Assembly (NCBI GenBank): GCA_030549775.1
Contig: CM060180.1
Span: 92,588,172 to 92,652,171, forward strand
Reading direction: 5' to 3'
Origin: Tamarix chinensis
Taxonomy: Eukaryota > Streptophyta > Magnoliopsida > Caryophyllales > Tamaricaceae
Length of the DNA stretch: 64,000 nt
The notes under the pieces are model-generated. The model worked only from the letters and a program-made list of their open reading frames with translations. It ran no database searches and was not told the DNA's origin. Made by a program: the position numbers and the translations under genes. Shown in pieces: positions 10,691 through 20,209 of the stretch; within the stretch, counting starts at the first letter, position 1; each line of letters begins with the position of its first letter.

Positions 10691-11735
10691 AGATGATTAG
10701 GAAGATAGAGATCAAACTGATCACTACTGGAAGTTTAGAGGTAAGAATGAGTGTACTCACCATTACACCTTCAATCTTCAAGGAGATTCAAGCTAACTAA
10801 GTTGGTGATATCAAGCTCGAGAGAATCCAAACTGGTATTGCTAAAAGCAGAGCTGAAGGATTCCAAATCTATGAGGATGGCAGTATCAGGTACCGTGGTA
10901 GGTGATTTGTACCATAGGGGTGTGTGGTTCTTAATATGAGGATTTTTGAGGAAGGATATTACACTCCTTACTCTGTTCACCCTTGAGGGGACAAGTTGTA
11001 TAAAGACTAGAAGAAGATATATTGGTGGCCCCACATGAAGCAAAAAGTGCCAGAAGAAGATTTCTAACCTGCTAAAAGGTTAAGATTGAACATAAGAGAT
11101 CAACAACGTTAATGCAACCATCGGAAGTTGCCGAGTGAAAGTGGGACAAAATATCAATAGACTTTGTGGTTGTCTTCCGATGACCCGTAGAGGTTTTGAT
11201 AATATCTAGGTCATTGTAGATTATTTGACTAAGTCAACCATGTTTATACCAATGAAGGTGACCTAGAAAGAAGGCGGTGAGATTTCATGAAGTTCCTAAG
11301 GACATTATGTCTGATTGAGACTCCAGATTCTCATCATGCTTTTGGAAGAAATTACAAGCCATCTTTTGTACTCAACTAAAGATCACTACAGATTTTCACC
11401 TAGTTATGGATGGTTAGACTTAGAGGACCATTCAGACTCTAAAAGACATGATTCAAGCATGTGTGTTAGATTTTGGAGGAATTTGGGAATATCTTATGGA
11501 CTTGATTGAGTTGTCCTGCAATAATAGTTATCACGCTAGTATCAACATGGCGCCTTTTGAAGCTTTGTATGAGAGGAACTCATGTGGGAATGACATTAGG
11601 GAGACACTCGTGTTAGGAGCTGATATGATCGAGGAGATGACTAAGCATATCCATTTGATTCAAGATTAGATGAGAGTAGTCTAGGACTGACAGAAAATCT
11701 ATGCTAATCCAAAGGAATGGACTGATGGTTATGAG
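10691..11735 (+). pseudogene. Integrase, N-terminal and catalytic parts, G1
   Basis: A degenerate zinc-binding N-terminus is visible at about 10950-11040 (the HPG.TKMY.DL...YWWP pattern survives only partly). The catalytic core follows: VIVDYLTKSTMFIPM at 11211-11256, and the last third SCNNSYHASINMAPFEALYE at about 11514-11573, which is the diagnostic E-proximal tract. Heavily broken: at least three frames are used. Confidence 0.75.
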
Positions 11736-12155
11736 ATGGCTGAAAGAGTCCTTTTATGGGTCTCTCCCACCAAAGGAGTCATGAGGTTTGGTAGGAAGGG
11801 TAATCTTAGTCCAAGGTACATTATACTATACAATATTTTGGACTATGTTGGTGAAGTCACTTATCACTTAGGTCTACCAAAGGGTTTATCAAGCATACGC
11901 AACATCTTTTATGTATCACAACTATGGAATTATGTAGTAGATACTTCACACGTTATTCGACCAAAGTCGCTAGATCTCAATGAGTCATTAATTTATAAGG
12001 AGTTCCTGGTAAGTATCTTGGACACTAAGATGAGAGAAACACATACAAATACTATTTCCTTGGTGAAAGTTTTTTGGTTACAGTATAGTATAGAGGAGGC
12101 TACTTGGGAGGCTAAGGCAGAAATTCAAGCTAAGTATCTAGAGTTGTTTCCATAG
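11736..12155 (+). pseudogene. Integrase C-terminus (GPY/F-like) plus chromodomain, G1
   Basis: A clean 139-residue frame. Residues 14-29, GVMRFGRKGNLSPRYI, correspond to the GVMRFGKKGKLSPR-type start of the GPY/F module; the stretch to DTSHVIRPKSLDL is the usual HVSMLRKY..DPSHVI region. From about residue 84 a chromodomain follows, ending VKVFWLQYSIEEATWEAKAE and LELFP, with the E-E-A-T-W-E strand. Chromodomains steer integration by reading histone marks. It is the best preserved coding part of G1, and the stop precedes the polypurine tract by about 130 bp. Confidence 0.85.
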
Positions 12156-12179
12156 ATGTACATTAAGTGTAAACCATTT

Positions 12180-12298
12180 TCTTTAAGGGGATAGTACCCT
12201 TTTCCTTGATTATGAATGTAATGTGTGTGACCTTATGTGTAACTATGTAATCGGAATGTCATAGGATTTAGGGATGCCATCTCTTTAAGGGATAGTGT
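12180..12298 (+). promoter_or_regulatory. Polypurine tract region, with a duplicate
   Basis: TTTAAGGGATAGTGT at 12284-12297 borders the 3' LTR and would prime plus-strand synthesis. A second near copy, TTTAAGGGGATAGTACC, lies at 12182-12198. Confidence 0.7.
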
Positions 12299-13264
12299 TG
12301 TAATATCCCATATTTTTTTAAATTGTTGAATGAGAAATTATGTTGAATTTTAGGCCTTTGATTTTGATTTAATATTATGATTTGGTTTGGGATAAACTTT
12401 GATATAAAATCATGTTAAAAATTAAAGTTTATTGAGTTTTGTAGACAAACCCAAGGACTGGTTCCATGAATTGGTTGATTAGTTTGTCATTTTAGCAAAT
12501 TTGTGTTTCTCGACTAAACCTATTGATTGGTCAGGGGGACCAATTGACTAGTGATAGAATATTTGATTGATAAACCCAAACCCATCAATTGGTTTGTCTA
12601 GTTGGTCATATTTTTGAACTTGATTTTTCTACACAATCTCTTGCACTAAAATGGAACCTTGCTAGCCCATGCAAATTTATCCCTCAGAGATTCCGAGACT
12701 AGTTGACGAGTTGACCCAACCTATCGACTAGTAAGCCTATAAAGACTTTGGTATTGCTCTCTAGTTAAACCCATCAACTTGTTTGGCAAAACCGATCTAC
12801 TGGTCTATGAACAATCGACCGGTTTTCCCAAATCAATTTATTAAATTGAGGAAAGCATGGTCTAGTCGGGTTAAATTGAAATGCCCCAAAAAATCTAATT
12901 TTAAAAATTATAGTTAAAGAATATTTTATTAGGAAAATTATTTAAATAAATTATTTTTATTAAAATAAAAGGGAATCAATTAGGGAAAATTAAGAAGAAA
13001 TTTATAAGTATTTTAATTAGGAGACTAATTAAGGATTTTTATTTGAAAATTAATTAAATAAATTATTTTATTTAAAATAAGGAGGATAAAATATATCCAA
13101 ATTAATATGAATTTTATAAATAATTTAATTGGATAAATTTAGAGTGTTTTGCTAATTAAAATGGAATTTATGGAAAATATTTTAAAAATCCTAAATTAAC
13201 CTAAAAAGGGATTTAAATATTATTTTATTTAAATATCCCAAATATCCTAATTAATTTAATTAAC

Positions 13265-14480
13265 CCAACCCACTATTTTTCTTTTTTCCTTTTCCTTTTT
13301 CCTTTCCTTTTTCCTTTTTTCCTTTCTTTTTCTTTCTTTTCTTTTATTTTTCTTCCTTACCTTCCCCTGACTTGGGCCAGCCCAGCGGTCCAAGCCCTTC
13401 TTCCTTTTTCTTTCCTTTCCCACGACCCATCCCCTTTTTCCTTCCTTATCCTCCTGCCGCAGCTCGTTCCTTTCCTTTCTTCGGCAAAACCTAGGAGTGA
13501 AATGCTGCTCCTCTTCCCTCCATCCCCCAAACTCTGGATTTAAATTAAATCCTTCCCCCTTACCACGCCCGACTAGCCCAGTCCACCTTTCTTTTCTTTT
13601 CTTTCATTCTTCCCCGAACCACCTGGTCCACCCACCTTTCTTCTTCTTCTTCCTTCGCACCTACCATTCCCGCCATTCGACCTACAACTATCCGAAACTC
13701 CTGCTGCCGGCCATGCCTGATTTGAACTGCCACTTTCTTATCTCTCCCTCACCGATTCAGAAGCCACGTCAACCCAAATAACCCTCCCCTATTTCTCTCA
13801 TGATTTCCCTTTTTCCTAGCCGGCTACTTACCCTACCCATTTTGAAATTCTGCCAGCCAAACAATGTCGCCAGTGAGCTTGAACCAACCTGCCTTATCCC
13901 CTCACCGACCCACATAACCCTTACCTCCTTTCTAAAATCTATAGATACCCCCTTAAGCTACCAGGTATTGAGTTTTGATCCCCTACCTAGAAAATCTCCT
14001 TTGTGTGCCGCCTCCATTTCAAATTCTAGCCCACCTAAGCCTTCCTTGCATCACCCTCTAGCTAACCATATCACCCATCCCCCTCGATTCTTCCTGCACA
14101 AGCCGCCCCAGCTATGTGAACTTCCCTTCCCAATCAACCTTCTCTTCAACCTCCGCCACCCTTCGAACCACCATTAGCCACCTCTTCTACCGCTGCCGTC
14201 GCTCCTTTCACCTCCTAAATTATTCTATAGACCTTCCTCTACCTTCCCCTACCTCTCTTCTCCTCTTTCTCCCTCTCCTCCTCTCTTTCTCTTCTTCTCC
14301 TCCATTCGGCCACCACCACCGCTGCTATGCGCCACAACCCTCATTCAACTCCTCTCCCTCTAGGTAGTCTTAAACACCCTAACCCCCTCCTCCATTTTGC
14401 CTCTTCTTTTCCTAGCGTTTAACTTTTTCCCTTTTCTTCTATTTTTCTGGTTGCTACTGCCTCTGCCGTGCACCACTACC
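13265..14480. repeat. Pyrimidine-rich tract, copy C
   Basis: About 1.2 kb of TTTCC/CCTTCC-rich sequence with the block CTGACTTGGGCCAGCCC that recurs in D2 (47117-47132). Frames here (13497-13781, 13800-14177 and others) are Ser/Pro/Leu low-complexity products and not genes. Confidence 0.8.
13939..13947 (+). promoter_or_regulatory. TATA-like box of copy C
   Basis: CTATAGATACCCCC; the equivalent in D2 is CTATAAATACCCCC at 47549-47562, at the same distance from the LTR start (about 1.06 kb against 0.87 kb). Confidence 0.5.
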
Positions 14481-14585
14481 GGTGCCACCCATCCCCACCA
14501 ACCTAAAGTTGAATCATAGACCCGCTCAACCCTTTTTCACTATTTTTACAAGCCTTAATCTATTTTATTTCATTTATTCGAAATA

Positions 14586-14587
<2 letters not shown>

Positions 14588-14619
<32 letters not shown>

Positions 14620-15600
14620 GTTGACACTATTATTATTATTATTATTACTAATGTTATTATTATTATTTATATTGAGAGTCGAAGCCCTATTATATTTTTT
14701 TATTTTGATTTTATTATTATTATTCTTATTATTGCTATTATCTTTATTATTAATATTAATATATTATTATTATTATTATTATTATTACAATTATTTTAAA
14801 ATTATTATTATTATTACAAATATTTTACTAATAGTGTTGCTATTATTATTATTAGTGTTATGCAGTTATTAATATTATTAATATTATGATGATCATCATC
14901 ATCATCATCATTATTATTATTTTAAATGTTAATATTATTATTCTATATAAGGCTGAAACCCTACTGTGTCTATTTTTATTTATAGTAGTAGTATTATAGA
15001 TATCAAGTCTTATTAGTATTAATATTATTAATATTTTATCAATAGCATTTGTTATCCTTATTAGTGTTATTTTTATTGTTATTATTATTTAATAAGTTTA
15101 TTATTATTCAATGTGGGGTAGAAACCCTACTTCATTTTATCTTCAAATATTATCGTTACTATTATTACTATTATGATTATTATCATTTTTTTAATAATAA
15201 TATTATTATTATTACTATTTCATTATTATTATTGTTACTAAATTTTGTTATTAATTTTACTAATGTTATTATTAGTATTATTTTGATAAAGGGGCCGAAG
15301 CCCTTATTTCACTTTGTTTTTGAGTAATGCTCTTTTTATTATTATTGTTATTTTTATTATTATGGTTATTATTACTATTGTTATTATTATCGTTATTGTT
15401 CTTATTAGTATTATTTCTATTTTCATTATGATTAGTATTATTTCTACTTTCATTATTATTATTATTAGAATTAAATCTTTAAACCCTTATATTATCAACT
15501 TTTATAATATTACTATTATTTCTTATATCTATAGCAAAGTTAGTAATTAGTTAATGGTTATTATTATTATTAATATTTTATTATTTTATCAAAAGCCTAG
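14588..15600. repeat. TTA/TTAT microsatellite block, copy C
   Basis: About 1 kb dominated by ATT/TTA triplets, broken by GAAACCCTA-like islands (for example GGCTGAAACCCTACT and GGGGCCGAAGCCCTTATT) that recur within the block. Ile/Leu/Tyr-only frames here are spurious. Confidence 0.9.
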
Positions 15601-15629
15601 TCTTAGAATAAGTTAGTATTTAATAGTAT

Positions 15630-15750
15630 TTTTGGTAGGAGGGAATCTAATTTTAGTTCTTCCCTCGTATAGGTGAGACCAGTCAAAGCCCTAAGGAGGC
15701 GTAGGAGCGTGCTCCAAGACCAGTGTCGTTTTAGGTAAGGGTGTTACTAA
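15630..15750 (+). other. Conserved block with splice-donor-like core, copy C
   Basis: TTTTGGTAGGAGGGAATCTA...CCTAAGGAGGCGTAGGAGCG...GTCGTTTTAGGTAAGGGTG. The same order occurs in D2 (49841-49965) and, inverted, in D1 (45655-45775). AG|GTAAG is a canonical 5' splice-site pattern. Confidence 0.5.
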
Positions 15751-16074
15751 GGCCTATTGTGTGGTGATGTGCATTATATGTATGTTATGCATCCTATGTT
15801 TATTATTGTAATTGTCTCATATGTGATATGACGTGGAGTTGAGGTATGTTGTGTGCGTTTACATAGCATGTATACTATGTGTATGTGGTGAAATATTGTG
15901 GTATGTGATGTTATGTGTTGTAACCTTGTAAGACATACATGTGAGGATGTTAATATGGTTTGTGTGGGGGAAAGTATGAAAAAGGAGAATGGGAAAATAA
16001 GCTGACCAAGGGATATAAGTTGACCTTAGTATTTTAATGATTCATGAGTGGAGGAACAAAATGAGAAATTTAGG

Positions 16075-16520
16075 ATTTCGTGTGGGAGAATCTAATTTAT
16101 GGTTTTGTATGTGAGAATCTAATTTATGATTTTATATGTAAGAATCTAATCTATGATTTTGTATGGGAGAATCTAATTTATTATTTCGTATAGAAGAATC
16201 TAATTTATGGTGTTATATGGATGAATCTTTAGTTTTATAAGGTTTGAATTTAGGGTTTGGTAAGAATGAATCTTTGGTGTTGTATGGATTGAATTTAGGG
16301 TTTGGTATGGATGAATCTTTGGTTTTGTATGGGTTAAATTTAGGGTATGGAATAGAGGAATCTTTGGTTTTATACGGTTTGAATTTAGCATTTGGTATGG
16401 ATGAATCTTTGGTTTTATATGGTTTGAATTTAGGGTTTGGTATGGATGAATCTTTGGTTTTGTATGGATTGAATCTAAAGTTTTATATAAAAAAATCTAA
16501 GGTTTTGTACAGATGGATCT
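16075..16520. repeat. Two adjoining minisatellites, copy C
   Basis: About five ~30-bp units (GAGAATCTAATTTATGATTT) at 16085-16215, then six 45-bp units (GGTTTGGTATGGATGAATCT) at 16225-16490. Because 45 is divisible by three, the second array encodes a repeating 15-residue frame (ESLVLYGLNLGFGMD); there is no sign that it is a gene. Confidence 0.85.
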
Positions 16521-17199
16521 AGGGTTTGCATGGGTGATTCTAAGGTTTTTACATGAGAGTTTTAGGGTTTGCATGAAAAAGTTTGAAGGTTTGCATGGGG
16601 AGGTTAGCGTTTGCATGTGAGTAAAGTTTATGTATGGAAACTTGATTTGGGATGTGAGGAAGGTAATATAAGTGTTGTTTGGCTGTTTGAATACTTTGGA
16701 TGAAAAATAGTACGTGGAGCAATAGAATGGTACATAAGAGACCGAGCTAGATTTTGGTGTGGATAATTAGGGTTTAGTGTGGCTGCTTAGGGTTTTTGTG
16801 GTATCATGTGTATTTGGTGATTAAAGTGTAATTATGAGGATGGAATTTATGAGTTGTGGTGTCTGGAGTGTTAAAATGATTTGGGTTGTGTGAGGTGGAG
16901 TAAGATGGGCCACTGAGGCCTAAATTAGAGTTTCAGGATAAAACCCTAAAGTAAAATGTGGAGTGGATTTGGAAGTGTAAAGTAGTGGGTCTTGACCCAT
17001 ATACTTAAGAGTTGGGCTTCTATTGTGAGATAGGATATGGAGGAAAGGATGTTGGGGCAAGTTGGGAGGAATATGATTCTGATGACACAGAAAGAGTCCG
17101 TTGGAGGATAGGTGTGGGAAGAGTGAGTCATGCATGTCTAGGGGAAAATTTTTCTGAATAAGATACTTAAGACATTAATCACTTAAAGTGGAAGATATT

Positions 17200-17556
17200 G
17201 AGCCGGGTCCGGCCGATCCACCGGTTAGGAATAGTGGTTAGGGTTTTTACCCTATAAGTGATTGATCCACCGACAAATAATAGTGGTGAGGACTTTGTCC
17301 CACAAGTGACCGGCCCACCGATAATAATAGTGGGGTGACCTCGAGCTCAATAAACACAAACCAGAGTTTGCTAAGACACTTAAAAGATACTAATTACTTA
17401 TAATGGAACACCATGTGAGCAGAAACCAGTCGATCCACCGGTTAGGAATAGTGGTGTGGACTATTGTCCTGCAAGTGACTGATCCACTGGCGAAAAATAG
17501 TGGTGTGGACTATTGTCCTGCAAGTGACCAGCCCACCAGCTAAAATAGTGGGGTGT
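17200..17556 (+). repeat. CCACCGG-AATAGTGG array, two blocks of three units, copy C
   Basis: Units of about 48 bp, CGATCCACCGGTTAGGAATA followed by GTGG and a ...CCCTATAAGTGA tail. Three units at 17210-17335 and three at 17430-17553, separated by a spacer containing AGATACTAATTACTTATAAT. The last unit of each block ends GTGGGG. Confidence 0.85.
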
Positions 17557-17789
17557 TCCTTTACTTACATGGATTTGATAAAAGGCATGGTGTGTATCGA
17601 CTTCCGATAAAAGTTTGATTAAATAATTAATCCGGACTTTTTGGGCCTTTATGTATGAGCTTGATCATTTATAAGCTGTATAATGTTCTGCATGACTTTA
17701 TGTATTATATGTGTGGGTTTGAAAGTGTAAGTTGAATATTATCCTTTATGACTTTATGTGCTTATGTGCTAGCCTTAGTGCTCGGTTAC

Positions 17790-17865
17790 CTTGCTTAGTA
17801 CGTAGCGTACTAATCACCCTTTTCATGGGTGCTACTCATCCCCACGAGTAGTAGGCCCTTCTGAC
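17790..17865 (+). other. Conserved palindrome block TTAGTACG-TAG-CGTACTAA, copy C
   Basis: Perfect 8-bp arms at 17795-17802 and 17806-17813, followed by ATCACCCTTTTCATGGGTGC (its own small inverted repeat CACCC/GGGTG) and CCCCACGAGTAG. The order is the same in D2, D1 (inverted), F and the G1 LTR. Confidence 0.75.
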
Positions 17866-18217
17866 TTTGTGCAAGTGGGCAAGACATCTGGATGGGCTGA
17901 GTGTTGAGCATGTTTTGGCTCAAGGTTCGAGAGTGTCGTGGCTGTATTTTTCTATTCTTGTAATTTTATTTCATTATGTTATTTCTTTTGTATCAAATTT
18001 ATTCTTGTATGATTTATTACCTTATATTGAGTATTTCAAATAAACCTTTTATTGATTGTAAGATTATTCCCTTCGAGGAATTTTGATTTCGCACTCTGAT
18101 TTCTATCTTATTATTGATTATAAACTTTTATGAGTACTCTGATTTCTATGTTATGATCTTTTTAATGCATTTTATGAACTCTCGATTTAAGCGTGAAAAT
18201 AATCTTTTTAGCCTTAG

Positions 18218-18346
18218 CACTTGGTACTGGAACGATCGGAGTAAACCGGTCTGGTACTAAGTGTGGTGGTAACATCCCTATTATTCACAGGTTTTTAAAT
18301 TTTAAATTCTTCTGCTTAAAAAAATAGTAAATTTTGGGGTGTTATA
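18218..18346 (+). repeat. Terminal stem-loops of copy C
   Basis: Stem 1: CACTTGGTACTGG (18218-18230) with CTGGTACTAAGTG (18251-18263). Stem 2: GTAACATCCC (from about 18268) with the terminal GGGGTGTTA. They form the last ~130 bp of the LTR. Confidence 0.7.
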
Positions 18347-20209
18347 AAAATGGATTCACTGGTCAACCTAAATCGATCGATTAGTTGGGCCAGACCAATA
18401 TAATATTTTGATTGGTTCGCATGATTTGTTTCTTTTTTGTTTGGTTATGATTTGAGGTTATGTTTGGGACTATACCATGATTATTTGTGCGATAAAATAC
18501 ATATTTTATCATGGATTGTTGACCTAATGAAAGAATTAAAATGGATCATAACTTATGGTATAAATTATGATTAATGTAAAGGCTACTTGAGTATTTCACT
18601 TCTGACAAGTGACAATATTGAGAAAATATTAGTGAGAATCAGTGTGGTCTTAAATTATATAATATGGTGGATGTGAATAATATTGTGTATGGATAAATAT
18701 AAAATCTATAGGGTTGGGAAAATGGAAATAAAAGGATTAGTATGGATTAATATGAAAAAAATTATCTTTCTTACTTTTATGGGTCTTGTATGATCACCCA
18801 TCTTTATGAATAAAATACTAATCACATAAAGCAAAAAAAATATGAGTTGAGTATAGGTTTAGGTTACCCGATTCTCAATTATCTACTTGGGGTTAGTCTA
18901 CCTCTAAGTGTTTTTGGTGCCTTTAGGCGAGATCCTAAGAGCTCTCGGTGCCTTCAGGTTGGATCCCAATAGAATGCTGGTGTCTTACCTACTCTAGATA
19001 CTAACGATGTACTAGGGGGTATTGATACTAAAGAGTCTGGTTACCTAGGTTGTTGGCTTTTGCCAAAAATTATATATTGGTTGGCTTTAGCCTGGACTTA
19101 TTTCCATTATGGTGATTGGCTCTGGCCTAAACTTATGCCCACTTGGTGATTGGCTTGGGTCTAGACTATATGTTCCTTATTTAGATAGGCTTCCATGGTA
19201 TATGAAAGCATGGGGTGGTGTACAATCCATCACCTAAGGATAATGAAAATATGGATGGTAAATATTGGTTGAAATTTATGAACAATGACTAAGTGAATGG
19301 TTAATGATTGGTTAAGAAATGGAAGTAAAGGTATGATTGACCGAAATGAATAAAATTGGTTTATACACTTGGCTAATGGTCAAAATAAATAATTAGTTAT
19401 GGAATAGAATATTAATTTTGAGTGATTGACCTACCTCATATATGGATAAGTAAATGGTATAACCTAAGGAATTAGTTAATTAGAAATAAACCCTAGAAGT
19501 TTCTTGGATAGTCTTTGCTATTACTCATGCAAGTGCTTATGTGAGAAGGTTGTGAATCTAAGCATGATATAAGCTACTGTGCTAGAATTGTTTATTATAG
19601 CATGTATTTATGCAATTCTACCTTTATATATGACCTTATCATAATGCATGCTGTAATTTATATTCATGTATGGTAAATTGGTATACTTGTGTTATATTAA
19701 AGGAGCAACTTGGCGTACTTAGTACGTAGCATATTGATGTACCTGTTTTCTCAATCACCTGCTTATACCCACGAGTAGAGGACCATGCGTAAGCCTTTGG
19801 AGAAGGCCAGTAAAGGGATCACTCAGTTGGGTTGAGGTTTGAGAGGAAGGATATCTAGGAGGTCTTGGTGAGGTTTATGGCAGATAGAGTTTTTAAATTG
19901 GGTGTCATGCCTTAATTTATTTTATTGTAGCCCCATACTTTATTCACATGTATTTTGTAATGATTAGGTTGAAACCCGTTAGGGTCGTATGATGTAAACA
20001 CTTTTGGAGTTGTTTTCTTAAATTGTTATTCCGCACACTCTATTATTTTAATTGCTTCATTGGTTTATCTTTTTATCTAATATGGGGGAGGTAACATACA
20101 TCTATCCTGTGTCAGGTATGGTAGTAACACCCCATTTTTCCTATGCATTTTATGCTTCAACAATTGTTTTAACAAAAAATTTTTTGTATTAAAAAATGGG
20201 GGTGTTATA

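Larger units (their letters stand above)
12877..18346 (+). mobile_element. Giant LTR-like unit, copy C (5.5 kb), inside the G1 3' LTR
   Basis: Starts TGAAATGCCCCAAAAAATC and ends ...TTTTGGGGTGTTATA, with flanking TAAAT (12872-12876) and AAAAT (18347-18351), a 5-bp duplication with one mismatch. The G1 LTR resumes directly after. No coding domain inside. In order: AT-rich lead, pyrimidine tract with a TATA-like box, TTA microsatellite, a conserved GGTAAGG block, two minisatellites, two triplets of CCACCGG units, the palindrome TTAGTACG-TAG-CGTACTAA, and terminal stem-loops. Closest relative in the window is D2. Confidence 0.85.
2168..20209 (+). mobile_element. Ty3/gypsy chromovirus (Tekay/Del type), degenerate, with two nested insertions (element G1)
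   Basis: Order seen: 5' LTR (end only), initiator-Met primer site, gag with zinc knuckle, aspartic protease, RT, RNase H, integrase with a GPY/F-like region, chromodomain, polypurine tract, 3' LTR. Domain order and a chromodomain after integrase define a chromovirus. The long LTR and TGTAACACCCC-type ends fit the Tekay/Del branch; the clade is an inference from motifs. Copy A interrupts RT and copy C interrupts the 3' LTR; without them the 3' LTR is about 2.4 kb and the body about 5 kb. Many stops and frameshifts: a dead element. Confidence 0.85.
12299..20209 (+). repeat. 3' LTR of chromovirus G1, split by copy C
   Basis: Starts TGTAATATCCCATATTTT, runs to 12876, resumes at 18352 and ends ...GGGGGTGTTATA at 20209. 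Real length is about 2.4 kb. The final 390 bp match the 5' LTR. The first part carries quasi-palindromes such as GGACCAATTGACTAG and AATCGACCGGTTTT. The second carries TTGGCT/TTGGCTCTGGCCT short repeats (19070-19170) and the TTAGTACGTAG block (19729-19747). A terminal hairpin is at 20125-20209. Confidence 0.8.

Noticed and set aside
14482..15550. Ile/Leu/Tyr-rich frames suggesting membrane proteins
   Set aside because: They translate the TTA microsatellite of copy C.
17200..17556. CRISPR-like repeat-spacer array
   Set aside because: Units are imperfect, spacers are themselves repeats, it recurs in LTRs, and the genome is a plant's.
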